Positions 43,699 through 53,216 of a DNA stretch of 64,000 bases are shown here, piece by piece. The notes beneath the pieces were generated by a model, which was given only the letters and a program-made list of their open reading frames with translations, searched no databases and was not told the origin of the DNA. The stretch is from the NCBI GenBank assembly GCA_965203865.1, contig OZ241916.1:868001-932000 (forward strand), in the 5' to 3' direction. The stretch comes from G965200765 sp965203865 (GTDB lineage: Bacteria; Pseudomonadota; Gammaproteobacteria; Arenicellales; JAJDZL01). Positions within the stretch are counted from its first letter, which is position 1; the number at the start of each line of letters is the position of its first letter. The translations under genes and the position numbers were made by a program.

Positions 43699-44472
43699 CT
43701 ATCCTGCAAGCTGTTCAATTTTCTCATCCTTATCGGACCACAGAATCGGATCAATATTGTACTGTTCCAAAGCGGAAGTAACGTTTTCTTCGACCTGTTG
43801 GTCTGAATTATTCAATATTGCGTAAGCACTGGAATTGATTGGCCGTTTTTCTTTTGTGTCTATCCATGCGAAAACCGTATTTTGTATTGCATTGCGATTT
43901 GGACGGTTAATTATGCGAACCGCCCGTTCTGGCATTTTTTCAGATTGCGGAATTACAAAGTCATAACGGTGATCAAATCCACTTTGGCCTGTAAACTTTA
44001 AGTTTGTAATATTTCGAATATTAAGATCTTCAAGCCATTGCAACACCGTCTCAGTGAACACGTTAGTTCTAGTTGGTGACGACAACAAAAACAGGTCGTT
44101 AACCGCAAGCATTGCTTGCACCAGATTGTGCTTTTTCAAAGCAAAATTTTCTGGTGAAGTTCGTATTTCAAGTGCCTCTCCATTTGCACCGCTAGTTTTT
44201 ACCCCAAAACCGTTTATCATTGTTTTGAGTAAAGCTTGCCTATTTTCGGTATTGATTTTGTATCCAGATTGTTCCAAATCTGCCAGAGTATATCCATCAT
44301 CCGTCAAAATAATTTCTTCGTCTTGGTACTTTGCATAAATTTGTATATAGTCATTATGCCTGTCAAGAAATGGAGTTGTAATTTCTATCCAATCATCGCA
44401 TTCCCGAAGGTGTGTTCTATCTTTTAACCACTTCCAATATTCATCCAGTAAGGGCTGAATTTCGGCGATCAT
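43699..44472 (-). CDS. DUF1828/DUF1829-domain protein
   Basis: A 257-residue protein of two domains. The N-terminal DUF1828 part has DDWIEITTPFLDRHNDYIQI and EEIILTDDGYTLADLEQSG; the C-terminal DUF1829 part covers about residues 150-250 (TGQSGFDHRYDFVIP, AFAWID-like strands). The family occurs in phages and defence islands and has no settled function. Composition is AT-rich compared with gltX. It lies downstream of the restriction enzyme remnant (196-base gap) on the same strand, so it may belong to the same acquired island. Confidence 0.78.
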   Translation of the reverse strand: MIAEIQPLLDEYWKWLKDRTHLRECDDWIEITTPFLDRHNDYIQIYAKYQDEEIILTDDGYTLADLEQSGYKINTENRQALLKTMINGFGVKTSGANGEALEIRTSPENFALKKHNLVQAMLAVNDLFLLSSPTRTNVFTETVLQWLEDLNIRNITNLKFTGQSGFDHRYDFVIPQSEKMPERAVRIINRPNRNAIQNTVFAWIDTKEKRPINSSAYAILNNSDQQVEENVTSALEQYNIDPILWSDKDEKIEQLAG

Positions 44473-45023
44473 AGTATTAACTCTCTTTGAATTGCTTATT
44501 TGCTTCGGTTTGAGTAAGATTTTGAATTACCATTTCAAAGTATTAGTAATAGAATTTATGCTGAATTCACTTTATGTCTTGTAGCGTATCAATGACTAGC
44601 AGTTTGAATAAATATTTCCTGTCCAGTTTATGTTTTATAAAGATTATTGGTACAACAGTTAAAAAGTGTTACCTTGTTGGTCTTACTTCTTCAGTCAGTC
44701 GTAGCGCATGATGAAAGACTTCGTTGAATAAATCTAGTTGAACATTTCTATCATCGGTGATTTCGCGTAGAAGATAGTATTTTGTTAGGCCCTCAAGTTT
44801 TTTGAGTGATTTTTCCATTTCTTTTGTAATTACACCTGCGATTATAAAGTTTGCTGAACGGGTTGGACTATTTCGAAGACTTTTCTGCAATGCGCCAAGT
44901 CGTTCCATAGCCCCGGCAGGGTCAACTCCACCTTTAATCTCAATTGTGCAAACGATTTCACCACCTTGGCTAAAACTGATATCTGGTTCAGAACCGAATT
45001 TCATAACGTAGTCGTTTTTCAAT

Positions 45024-46004
45024 CATGCATCTAAACTGAATTAAGGCAATCTCGAATTGGCACATGATCGACAGCGGCTTGCAGCAATCGGTCCGGCAAT
45101 TGAGGTTCCCAGAATCGACGATTGAAGCGAAACACAAATTCGTCAATGTATTCCTGAAGGTATCGATGCGACACCCCGTGGAAGGTTCCCGCCAGAAAAC
45201 TCTTGAAGTTGCTGATGACGATATGAACCTTCGGAAGCCATTCATCCACTTTTTCCGGCGGGGTGGATTTGGCTTGGTGGCGATGCGATTCGCCCAGAAC
45301 TCGCAAGGCATTCAATGCGTCGGTGCGAATTTCTGAATTCGGCGAAATTCGCTTGGCAAATTCCCGCACCTGTTCCGAATTCACCTGCTCCACCAGACGA
45401 GCCGCCATGAAGCCCATGCCTTTTTCTTGCTGCTCAACGGCGAAAATCACCGGCTTTTTGCCCTCGCTCCCGCGACCTCTCTTGCCCGGCTTGCGTCCCC
45501 CAACGAAAGCATCGTCCAACTCCACAAGCCCTTCAAGCCAGTAACTTCGGTCGCGATCCCCCATGGACTGGCGCAAAATCCTCAGCATTCGATAGGCCGT
45601 CGGCCAAGACACCCCAATCGTCTTGGAAAGCCGCTGTGCCGAAATCCCGCCCTTGTCCGTGGCCATCAAGTAAATCGCCGCAAACCATTTGGGCAGCGGC
45701 AGACGCGTATGCTCGAATACCGTACCTGCCGTGGGCGAAACTTGACGACCGCAATTCGTGCACTCGTGCAAATATCGATGCTTTAGCTGGTAGGACTTGT
45801 CGTGACCGCACTTCGGGCAGATGAATCCGTCTTTCCAGCGCCGCCAGCTCAACTCTTCCAGGCAGGCCTCCTGAGTCGAATACTTTTGGCTCCAGTCGAA
45901 AAAATTGGTAGGGTTCTGTTGCATTTGGAAGTTCCTCTCTTGCAGGTTCAATCAGATCGTTACATGCTATTATATGACAATCCTTAATTTAATTGAGAGG
46001 CATG
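45024..46004 (-). mobile_element. IS1595-family insertion sequence (ISXO2-like)
   Basis: A 981-base element with one transposase gene. The ends are inverted repeats of about 23 bases, 19 matching: 45024 reads CATGCATCTAAACTGAATTAAGG, broken here as CATGC + ATCTAAACTG + AATTAAGG, and the complement from 46004 has CATGC + CTCTCAATTA + AATTAAGG. Direct repeats TTTTCAAT at 45016-45023 and 46005-46012 are the 8-bp target duplication usual for IS1595. The element looks GC-richer than the AT-rich island it entered, suggesting recent arrival. Confidence 0.92.
45031..45951 (-). CDS. IS1595-family transposase (ISXO2-like)
   Basis: A 306-residue transposase. An N-terminal zinc ribbon has Cys45/48/64/67 (CPKCGH and CTNCGR), then a helix-turn-helix region (ISAQRLSKTIGVSWPTAYRM) and the DDE-type core: VELDDAFVGGRKPGKRGRG, EIRTDALNALRVL, and the C-terminal VISNFKSFLAGTFHGV with YLQEYIDEFVFRFNRR, diagnostic of ISXO2-like enzymes. 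The frame is intact from ATG 45951, and its stop lies inside the terminal repeat. It is probably still active in principle. Confidence 0.94.
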   Translation of the reverse strand: MNLQERNFQMQQNPTNFFDWSQKYSTQEACLEELSWRRWKDGFICPKCGHDKSYQLKHRYLHECTNCGRQVSPTAGTVFEHTRLPLPKWFAAIYLMATDKGGISAQRLSKTIGVSWPTAYRMLRILRQSMGDRDRSYWLEGLVELDDAFVGGRKPGKRGRGSEGKKPVIFAVEQQEKGMGFMAARLVEQVNSEQVREFAKRISPNSEIRTDALNALRVLGESHRHQAKSTPPEKVDEWLPKVHIVISNFKSFLAGTFHGVSHRYLQEYIDEFVFRFNRRFWEPQLPDRLLQAAVDHVPIRDCLNSV

Positions 46005-46598
46005 TTTTCAATTCAAATTTAGTTTGACTTGTGTTGTAGTCTTCAATCAAGTTTTGACAATATAGCCACTTCAAAATAATTCTTCTAATTTCCAATTCAG
46101 CTTCTTGTCCTGCCAAATTACGAGCTGAACCGTCTAATGAAATTGAAATTGTAGCAATGATATTCTTGTACCCGTTTTCTAAAGTCCAATCTGAGGAATT
46201 AACAATTATTGACGAAATGACGGTATTGTAAAGTTGTGCAACTTTGAGTAAATTTTCAGACGTGATTTTTTTCACTGTGTCATTTTCCCAGCTTCCAACC
46301 TGCGTTGCCAATGTCTGAACACGCTTGAGGGGCAAGCAGGCGATGCCTCTGTAGTGAATTGAACAGTTCGGATAAATTCTGAGCAGTTCAGGATGGGCAA
46401 AAACGAGGCGTGGTTGAATATTTGCCCCAGCAATTTGATTCCATGCCTCTTCACTGATCATTAGGTTCGTTAGCTCTGAATAATCAAGCGGAAGATCGAA
46501 CTCTTCAATAAGTTGCCAAATATTTGAGGATGTGCGTTCCTTCAGTTGCTTGGCGATATAAATGGAGCGCCGTAGAGCGAGCTCTAATTCTTTCGAAT

Positions 46599-48011
46599 TC
46601 AAAATTTACGAACCCAGTGATAAATACATTTTCGCAATTCACGGCGGCCGAAAAGCCCCATCTGTTGACTAGCATTTCCTTTGCCGCGAGGCAGTTTCCA
46701 AATTTTTTTGCATTGAAATCCCATTTGCTCTGCAAAGTCCGAAAGAATTAAGTCAACAGGAATTTCTTCTCCGTAGTATTGAACATTATCATTTACAACA
46801 AATACATTACCATTTGGGGAAACAATTCGCCCCAATTCAGCGACAAGCACGGCCATTTCGAGAAAATAATTTTCCAGTAAACGAATTACGTTTGGATTTC
46901 CAAGTTTATTAGTGTTATCGCGAAGAATTACTAGTGCTTCATGTAATGCAGATTGAGAATCATATACGCCAAACGCAAGATTAATTAATCGAGAATTTGC
47001 GTAGTAGTCTTGTAGCCAAGATCTTTTTGAATGATTTTCAACAGTTGCAGATAACAATGCTTGGCGTAGATTCCGAAAATTATCTTGATCGTAACCAAGA
47101 TAAGCCAGTTCTAATGCATAAGTACGTGTGTAGTCGTAACGATTGGCATAAGGTGGGGATGTAATCACAGTATCAAATGAGTTATCTTCAAAAGTCGCCA
47201 ACTTTTCCAAGCATGACCCGTTGACAAATTTTGGATTTCGTCCGCCAAATCTTTGTTTTAACTGGTCCATATCATTGCATATCTGGCTTAATCGAATAGA
47301 TAGGGCATCTGAGAATGGTATTATTGATTTTTTTTCCATTTTAGTGCGAAGGTTTCTGCCCGACCGGTGGTCCCATCTCAAATATTGGCCATCCTTACTG
47401 GTATAGCTCACATCTTCCAATACGCTCATACACGCGAAATTCAAAACATCTCCAATATTTTTACTCGTACATTCACTTAAAAATTCTCTGGCTTTGGCAA
47501 TGTCGTCTTCTGTTCGTTCAGGGAAGGCTTTTTCAGTTATTGCCACATGCCGAAATCGGTACTTTGAATTTGTTTGTGGATATCGAATACGAGAAAGAAG
47601 ATCTTTCCCCGCTTTTTCGAACTCTGATTTAATCAAACCGTTAGCAGTATGTGAAATCGCCTTGGCAGCCGATATTCCGACAGGCATAATCTCAATACCC
47701 ATTGCATCCAGATTCACTCCAGTAGCTACCAATGGAACTGTGCCGATCCCCGCAAACGGGTCTAAAACTCTCTTTGCGTTTACTTGTCCTAATAGTTTTT
47801 CAATAAGCTGAGCTGAAAATCCTTCTTTGTATTTCAACCATCGTAATCCAGGTTCCTCCTTATTTGCCTGGTAAGAAACTAATCGACGGTTCAATCCTTG
47901 ATTTTCAGCAATTCGCGATTGAAATCTTTGATATAGGGCTTTTCTAGCACCAATCTCTCTTCCGTTTGAAGAAAAATCATCGGCGATAAATGGGTCGGTA
48001 TTAGGTTTCAT
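46599..48011 (-). CDS. Site-specific DNA methyltransferase of the broken restriction system
   Basis: A 470-residue amino-methyltransferase. The AdoMet motif is LDPFAGIGTVPL (residues 83-94) and the catalytic motif is TSPPYANRYDYTRT with SPPY at 285-288, the form common in N4-cytosine enzymes. The wide gap between the motifs holds a probable target-recognition region. Its stop overlaps the restriction gene start by four bases, so the two form one type II system. With the nuclease interrupted, this is now an orphan methyltransferase. It seems intact from the ATG at 48011. Confidence 0.88.
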   Translation of the reverse strand: MKPNTDPFIADDFSSNGREIGARKALYQRFQSRIAENQGLNRRLVSYQANKEEPGLRWLKYKEGFSAQLIEKLLGQVNAKRVLDPFAGIGTVPLVATGVNLDAMGIEIMPVGISAAKAISHTANGLIKSEFEKAGKDLLSRIRYPQTNSKYRFRHVAITEKAFPERTEDDIAKAREFLSECTSKNIGDVLNFACMSVLEDVSYTSKDGQYLRWDHRSGRNLRTKMEKKSIIPFSDALSIRLSQICNDMDQLKQRFGGRNPKFVNGSCLEKLATFEDNSFDTVITSPPYANRYDYTRTYALELAYLGYDQDNFRNLRQALLSATVENHSKRSWLQDYYANSRLINLAFGVYDSQSALHEALVILRDNTNKLGNPNVIRLLENYFLEMAVLVAELGRIVSPNGNVFVVNDNVQYYGEEIPVDLILSDFAEQMGFQCKKIWKLPRGKGNASQQMGLFGRRELRKCIYHWVRKF

Positions 48012-48187
48012 CTAACCAGTAAATGTTAAGTTGATTTGGATTATTCGCTGGCCATGATTCCTGTTTTTTAAAAGTTCATTTATCTTGATGAATAGAAGAT
48101 AAGTCCCCAAATTTCCATTAATTATAATGCTATGTACGTCAAAATTAAAATTTGATTTAATCATAATGCGACATTTTTTGACGAGTT

Positions 48188-49555
48188 TTACGGGTCATCT
48201 GTTTTGCTTGAAAAATCATAAGCAATTTCAGCGGGTTGAATCTCTGGTGTTCCCCCGAAACGCCCTTGCAGATAGTTTTTCCTTATTTCTTTGTCGTAGC
48301 GAATGTCTTTAAACTCGCCAAGAGAATATAAACTGGATGCACCGCTTGCATCCATTTGGGCAAACCAGATTTCATCTCTCCGAAACAACCCTTGGTCTAT
48401 CAATGAATTGTCATGAGATGTGAATAATAATTGCGTTCTTGAATCTGCATCGCAATTGTTTAAATACGTTTCAATTAGAGTTTTCGTCAAATTACTGTGT
48501 AGACAACGGTCCAATTCATCAATCACATAGACTTTCGCACTGTTCGCAATCAATTGTTGAGTTGCTGAAAGGTCAAGAAATGCCGGCAGGAGTTCAATTA
48601 CACGTTGCGAGCCATGGGATTCATGATAAATTTCAAATGCTACTTCCGTGTCATCTTGCGTGCGATGATAGGAAATTAATTTTTTGGCAACAATTCTGTC
48701 GTGCCTACGCGAAATTACATAACGTGCGCAATTCGGTTCCGCTATCAAACGGAGGCTTTGATTTTCTTTTAACTCCTTTTCAATGTCAGATTTCACCTGT
48801 TCGGGAAGCGCAAGATCTTCATACGGAATTTCCTTGCTGCCCAACCGAATAATTCCAGTATCCAGATGCTGAAGAATATCGTTCATTTTTCCGTAGAGAA
48901 GGCTCTCTTCATCAATAAATTGCTCCGAGTTCGCAAATCGACTATCTGGTGCAACCAAGACAAGTGTCTTTTTAAACCAGTTGTAAACCGCCTTGAATTC
49001 TTTGTACTGTTTGTATATGGATTTGTGTGATACTGCATTAGTGAGAAGTAGCTGGTTGTCCCAGAGCCCATTAATCAGGAATTTCAAATACTTGCTCTTC
49101 AGAGGAGACTTGTGAAGGTTTACCTTGCCATTTTTACGCTCAAACAGGACTTTCTCGCTACTGCTATTCATCACCGCCAACTTTTCCTCGGACACGAATT
49201 TCCTGTTTACCGAAAAACTGTATTTATAAATCAGATTATCGATTAACAATTCAAACTTGAAATCAGATACATCGTCCATGGCTCTGGAATCTAAGAGAAA
49301 TGGTTCCACAGGAATTCTCTGGTCTGTATCCACACCTCCTACAATCAGTGTTTTGGCGAAATTTAGCGCCGTAAACAGATTGGTCTTGCCTGAGGCATTT
49401 CCTCCAAATATTGCCGCAACTGGAAGGATTTTGATTTGATACTTTTTCAATTTGGTAATTCGCACACCATGTTGCCGCTCTCGGGTTGCAATCATAGAGA
49501 GTGTGGTACTGTTGCGAAAAGAACTCCAGTTTTTTATTGTAAAATTTAACAGCAT
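48188..49555 (-). CDS. RloA/AbiL-like AAA (ABC-type) ATPase
   Basis: A 455-residue ATPase of the AAA_15/AAA_21 class, whose fold is that of ABC and SMC head domains. Walker A is GGNASGKT (51-58), the signature-like loop is ESHGSQRV (312-319), Walker B is VYVIDELDR (343-351) and the switch histidine is in LLFTSHDN (377-384). The N-terminal LLNFTIKNWSSFRNST is the usual opening of this group, which includes phage-defence ATPases such as RloA, AbiLi and PARIS AriA. Those normally act with a second gene (RloB, AbiLii, AriB); none is next to it. It lies 176 bases upstream of the methyltransferase on the same strand. Confidence 0.82.
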   Translation of the reverse strand: MLLNFTIKNWSSFRNSTTLSMIATRERQHGVRITKLKKYQIKILPVAAIFGGNASGKTNLFTALNFAKTLIVGGVDTDQRIPVEPFLLDSRAMDDVSDFKFELLIDNLIYKYSFSVNRKFVSEEKLAVMNSSSEKVLFERKNGKVNLHKSPLKSKYLKFLINGLWDNQLLLTNAVSHKSIYKQYKEFKAVYNWFKKTLVLVAPDSRFANSEQFIDEESLLYGKMNDILQHLDTGIIRLGSKEIPYEDLALPEQVKSDIEKELKENQSLRLIAEPNCARYVISRRHDRIVAKKLISYHRTQDDTEVAFEIYHESHGSQRVIELLPAFLDLSATQQLIANSAKVYVIDELDRCLHSNLTKTLIETYLNNCDADSRTQLLFTSHDNSLIDQGLFRRDEIWFAQMDASGASSLYSLGEFKDIRYDKEIRKNYLQGRFGGTPEIQPAEIAYDFSSKTDDP

Positions 49556-49962
49556 TTTTATTCCAAAATGTAATTAAAATCGTTTAAAAAAGATAATTTA
49601 TTGCTAATAATGTAATTTTAATTATTTATTATGAGTATAATTCTCTTAAAGTAAAGAGAATTATTATTTTTCTGATGCTGAATTTTCAAATTGGGGGCAG
49701 AGGGTTTATATACGGTACCCTCACAAATGTTTTTTGAAAACGATCTATATCGTGCAGGGACAATGGAAAGCAGTCTCCTTTTTCATAGTAAATGAGAATT
49801 GCTGAAAATTTGCTTTTGGCTATTGCTACAACTGCAACAAATCATTATAATTTGGATCTTGATTTGGACATCAATCAGGTTGGGTATTAGTTTTCTACGT
49901 TGTCCGTCGTATTTCCCTTGATTACGGTATTTGTACGACAATGCTGTTATGCTGATAGCCAT
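49556..49962. other. AT-rich region between the defence island and tRNA-Ala
   Basis: About 400 bases without a supported gene. The left part (49560-49680) is very AT-rich and would hold the promoter of the ATPase gene, read leftward. The right part should hold the promoter of the tRNA-Ala/tRNA-Glu transcript, though no strong boxes were found. No duplicated tRNA end (attachment-site repeat) was recognised. Confidence 0.45.
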
Positions 49963-50038
<76 letters not shown>

Positions 50039-50085
50039 ATATTGAAGTCGGTTCACAAATTGATGAATAGATGGAGAGTGAAATT

Positions 50086-50163
50086 GTCCCCATCGTCTAG
50101 CCCGGTTTAGGACACCAGCCTTTCACGCTGGCGACGGGGGTTCGAATCCCCCTGGGGACGCCA
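50086..50163 (+). tRNA. tRNA-Glu (anticodon TTC)
   Basis: A complete tRNA of 78 bases with acceptor GTCCCCA/TGGGGAC, anticodon stem CCAGC/GCTGG with loop CTTTCAC (anticodon TTC), T stem GGGGG/CCCCC with loop TTCGAAT, and an encoded CCA. It lies 47 bases after tRNA-Ala, probably on one transcript. The Ala-Glu pair near gltX is common in gammaproteobacteria. Confidence 0.97.
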
Positions 50164-50294
50164 CACTTTTCAACTGCTACGGCATCTTTCATTTGATGCC
50201 GGCATTTCTCCCCGTACTTATTGAAACTTAAACACATGTAAACTTGTAAACTTGTTTGTGTGAGTATCATCAAGTTTTTTGGAAAACTTCAGGA

Positions 50295-53210
50295 ATGACA
50301 CTTTTTAATCAAATCAATTCCGGCATTTTCGGAAAAATCTATATTCGAGTTGTCCTCTCGCTAGTTGTACTCGCCTGGATTGCTCCAGTATTTGGAGAAT
50401 TTCAGAAAAGCCCAAGCGACCATCGCGAATATCTTGCGATTCAGTTGGATAATGAAATGAGGGTTCTTTTGATTTCGGACCCCGAAACAGATATTGCTAC
50501 GGCTTCTATGAGCGTTAAAATTGGCGGCGGCAGCGATTTCGACAACAGGCCCGGGCTCGCCCACTTTCTTGAGCACATGCTTTTCCTGGGTAGCGAAAAG
50601 TATCCGGAATTGGACGGCTTCAGAGATTTTGTAGAGCGTCATGGAGGCTCTACAAACGCATATACTTCAATCGACAGAACCAACTATAACTTTTCGGTTG
50701 ATCCTGGATATTTGCAACCTGCGCTGGACCGATTTGCCCAGTACTTCATTGCACCGTTGATGCAAGCAGAAAGTGCGGAGCGAGAACGAAGTGTTGTGGA
50801 TGCAGAATTTCAAATGAGGGCGCAAAGCGATGGTGCCAGACGCTGGGATGTACTGAGACAGGTCTATAACCAGAAACACCCGGCATCGAAATTCATTGCC
50901 GGTAACGCCAAAACGCTGGAAGGAGAAGTGCACGAAGATCTTCTTCGATTTTATGAGAAGTTCTACAGTTCAAATCTGATGGCACTGGTCGTTCTGGGGC
51001 AGGAACCTTTGGAAGAACTACAGAAGTTTGCAGAAAATATGTTCGCCAGCGTTGAAAATTCAGATGTCAAGGACCCGGTAATTTCAGAACACTTGTTTGA
51101 ACCGGGGAAGTTGCCGGCGCGAGTTACGATCAAGACTTTAAAGGATGATCCGAGAATGTCCTTAGTGTTTCCAGTCATGTACTTGCTTCCCCACTGGAAA
51201 GAAAAGCCGGCGGTGTATGTTTCCTACCTGATTGGGCATGAAGGCGAGGGTAGCCTTCTCTCAGAATTGAAAAACAGAGGCTGGGCAGCAGGATTGTACG
51301 CAGGCCAAGGTCTGGCGGTTTATCAGACTTCCACATTCAATATTTCAATAACACTGACTCAAGATGGCCTAGAACATTGGGAAGATGTAGCCGCGCTTGT
51401 GTTCCAGTACATTCGCGTCGTTCGACAACGCGGTATTGACAAGTGGAGATACGACGAGCGCAAGATGCTGGATGAAATTGAATATCGCTTTAGCGAAGTC
51501 ACGAACGATCGCAGGTTTGTTACAAATTTGGCCGATGTTTTGCATCTGTATCCGGCGAACGAAGTTTATCCGGCACTGTACCTGACTCAAAACTACGCTC
51601 CAGACTTGATTGCAGAGTTGATGGACTATCTGGTACCGGAGAATGTACTGATAACAATCGGTACAGCAGATGCTGAAACGGATCAGGTTACCCCGGATTT
51701 AAAAGTAGAGTATGCGCTTGCCCCGATATCGGAAAGCACGATTCAAAAATGGAAAACAGATGTTGCCAATTCCCAAAACTGGCTGCCGTCACCAAATGAG
51801 TTTCTTCCCCAGGATCTCACACTTGAGCCTGAATCTCAGGCCGACATTCCAGAACTGGTGATTTCAATACCCAGATTTGACCTATGGCACCAGACAGATA
51901 CATCGTTTGAAAATCCTCGTGCGAGTTTTTACATCAGTGTACGGTCATCGTTACCGAAACTCAGTGCCAAAAGCAGCGAGTTGCTCAATTTGTATGTGGA
52001 GGGTGTCAACGACTTGCTCAATGAATTTGCATATCCGGCATTGATGGCGGGGCTGAGTTACAGTCTGTATCAGCATTCGCGCGGATTTAGCATCAGAATT
52101 TCCGGCTATGACGATAATCAGGAAGTGTTGCTAAGAAGAATCATTGAAGTGGCCACATCCCCGCAGTTCATTCCAGAACGCTTTGAACAGCATCGCGAAG
52201 ACGCAATACTGGCAATCAAAAACAACAACAAAGATGATGCCTATCATCAGACAACCGAAGAAGTTTACGCGATGGTGCTTGAGAAGTACTGGAGCGACGA
52301 AGAGAGATTAAAGGTGCTTGAAGAATTAACTTTGGTGGAACTTGAACTTTTCGCCCAGGAGTTCTTTGCTGATGAAATTCAGATTGTTGCACTGTCGCAC
52401 GGAAATGTTTCAAGAGACGGTGCGGTCAAGATGGGAGAAATCGTGGCAACCGGATTTCTGGGATTGGACAACCCAATCGGGTCAACCAGCTTGCTGGAGT
52501 TGGATAGTCCTGTTGAAATTGGAAAAGGGCGAATGGTCATCGTGCCAGAGAAAGGCCCGCATTACAGACGAATTAATGTTGAAAATGAAGATTGGGCTAT
52601 TACAGTGTTTCTTCAAGGCTCGGAACGCTCCATTGAAGAACGGGTGCAATTCGGGCTTTTGGCTCAAATCATCGGACCGCCATTTTTCACTGAATTGCGA
52701 ACCGTTCAGGAACTTGGCTATGTTGTTCATGCTTACCATATGCCGATACTCGGGATTCCGGGAATGGTATTTGTAATTCAGTCTCCCGAAGTTGACCCCG
52801 GAACTCTTGGAAACACCATCAATGATTTCCTGAAAGAATTTCCTTCACAGCTTTCTGAAATGTCAGATGATGAGTTTGAAGCGCACCGGGACGGGCTGCT
52901 TAGTAGAATATCGGCAAAGGATGAAACACTAACCCAGCGATCCGGTCGTTATTGGCGAGAGATTGATGACAAGGAGTACAAGTTTGATACCCGGGAGCAG
53001 CTGGTCAGTGAGCTGAAACGTCTTGACAGAACATCTTTTGAAAAGTTTGTCCTTGAATTGCTTGTCGATAATGTTGCCAGTCGGCTCGTAATTGAGGCGT
53101 ATGACAGAAATACAGATCTGTCCAACTTGCCCATGCCCGAAGACGGTGTTTTGGTGCAAAGCAGGACAAAATTCAAAGCCGGTCAAGAATACTTCCCTGA
53201 AATCAAGTGA
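50295..53210 (+). CDS. M16 zinc metallopeptidase, protease III/insulysin type
   Basis: A 971-residue secreted protease (from ATG 50295) with a signal peptide (VVLSLVVLAWIAPVFG) and four M16 half-domains. The inverted zinc motif HFLEH is at residues 90-94, followed by the conserved GGSTNAYTSIDRTNYNF and the downstream zinc glutamate in ERSVVDAEFQMR. The C-terminal half carries the usual inactive copy. It resembles E. coli PtrA, which degrades small periplasmic peptides. An in-frame GTG at 50256 would add 13 residues ahead of the signal, so 50295 is preferred. pncC follows after six bases. Confidence 0.92.
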   Translation: MTLFNQINSGIFGKIYIRVVLSLVVLAWIAPVFGEFQKSPSDHREYLAIQLDNEMRVLLISDPETDIATASMSVKIGGGSDFDNRPGLAHFLEHMLFLGSEKYPELDGFRDFVERHGGSTNAYTSIDRTNYNFSVDPGYLQPALDRFAQYFIAPLMQAESAERERSVVDAEFQMRAQSDGARRWDVLRQVYNQKHPASKFIAGNAKTLEGEVHEDLLRFYEKFYSSNLMALVVLGQEPLEELQKFAENMFASVENSDVKDPVISEHLFEPGKLPARVTIKTLKDDPRMSLVFPVMYLLPHWKEKPAVYVSYLIGHEGEGSLLSELKNRGWAAGLYAGQGLAVYQTSTFNISITLTQDGLEHWEDVAALVFQYIRVVRQRGIDKWRYDERKMLDEIEYRFSEVTNDRRFVTNLADVLHLYPANEVYPALYLTQNYAPDLIAELMDYLVPENVLITIGTADAETDQVTPDLKVEYALAPISESTIQKWKTDVANSQNWLPSPNEFLPQDLTLEPESQADIPELVISIPRFDLWHQTDTSFENPRASFYISVRSSLPKLSAKSSELLNLYVEGVNDLLNEFAYPALMAGLSYSLYQHSRGFSIRISGYDDNQEVLLRRIIEVATSPQFIPERFEQHREDAILAIKNNNKDDAYHQTTEEVYAMVLEKYWSDEERLKVLEELTLVELELFAQEFFADEIQIVALSHGNVSRDGAVKMGEIVATGFLGLDNPIGSTSLLELDSPVEIGKGRMVIVPEKGPHYRRINVENEDWAITVFLQGSERSIEERVQFGLLAQIIGPPFFTELRTVQELGYVVHAYHMPILGIPGMVFVIQSPEVDPGTLGNTINDFLKEFPSQLSEMSDDEFEAHRDGLLSRISAKDETLTQRSGRYWREIDDKEYKFDTREQLVSELKRLDRTSFEKFVLELLVDNVASRLVIEAYDRNTDLSNLPMPEDGVLVQSRTKFKAGQEYFPEIK

Positions 53211-53216
53211 AGAGCA

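Larger units (their letters stand above)
44669..46602 (-). pseudogene. XcyI/Cfr9I-like type II restriction endonuclease split by an IS1595-type element
   Basis: The gene starts at 46602, overlapping the methyltransferase stop (ATGA), and reads MNSKELELALRRSIYIAKQL to the element at 46004. The 3' part resumes at 45015 and ends at 44669. With the element and one TTTTCAAT octamer removed, the frame joins as KFELKNDYVMKFGSEPDISF with no stop, giving 314 residues. The restored PD-(D/E)XK site is GSEPD then CTIEIKGG. XcyI-type enzymes cut CCCGGG; the specificity here is inferred only from family. Downstream of the insertion a TTG at 45022 could start a 117-residue fragment, which lacks the N-terminal two thirds. 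Confidence 0.87.

Noticed and set aside
45024..46004. Idea that the IS1595 transposase here moves the tnpB element
   Set aside because: The ends differ: CATGC...AATTAAGG for the IS against GGGA...TATATAC for the tnpB element. Only the 8-bp duplication length agrees, so another transposase would be needed.
45016..46012. CATG as a 4-bp target duplication of the IS1595 element
   Set aside because: CATG belongs to the inverted ends. Taking TTTTCAAT as the duplication gives the family's 8-bp length and restores the restriction-enzyme frame, whereas CATG leaves a stop codon.
48188..49555. PARIS defence system
   Set aside because: The ATPase resembles AriA only at fold level and there is no AriB-like gene next to it.
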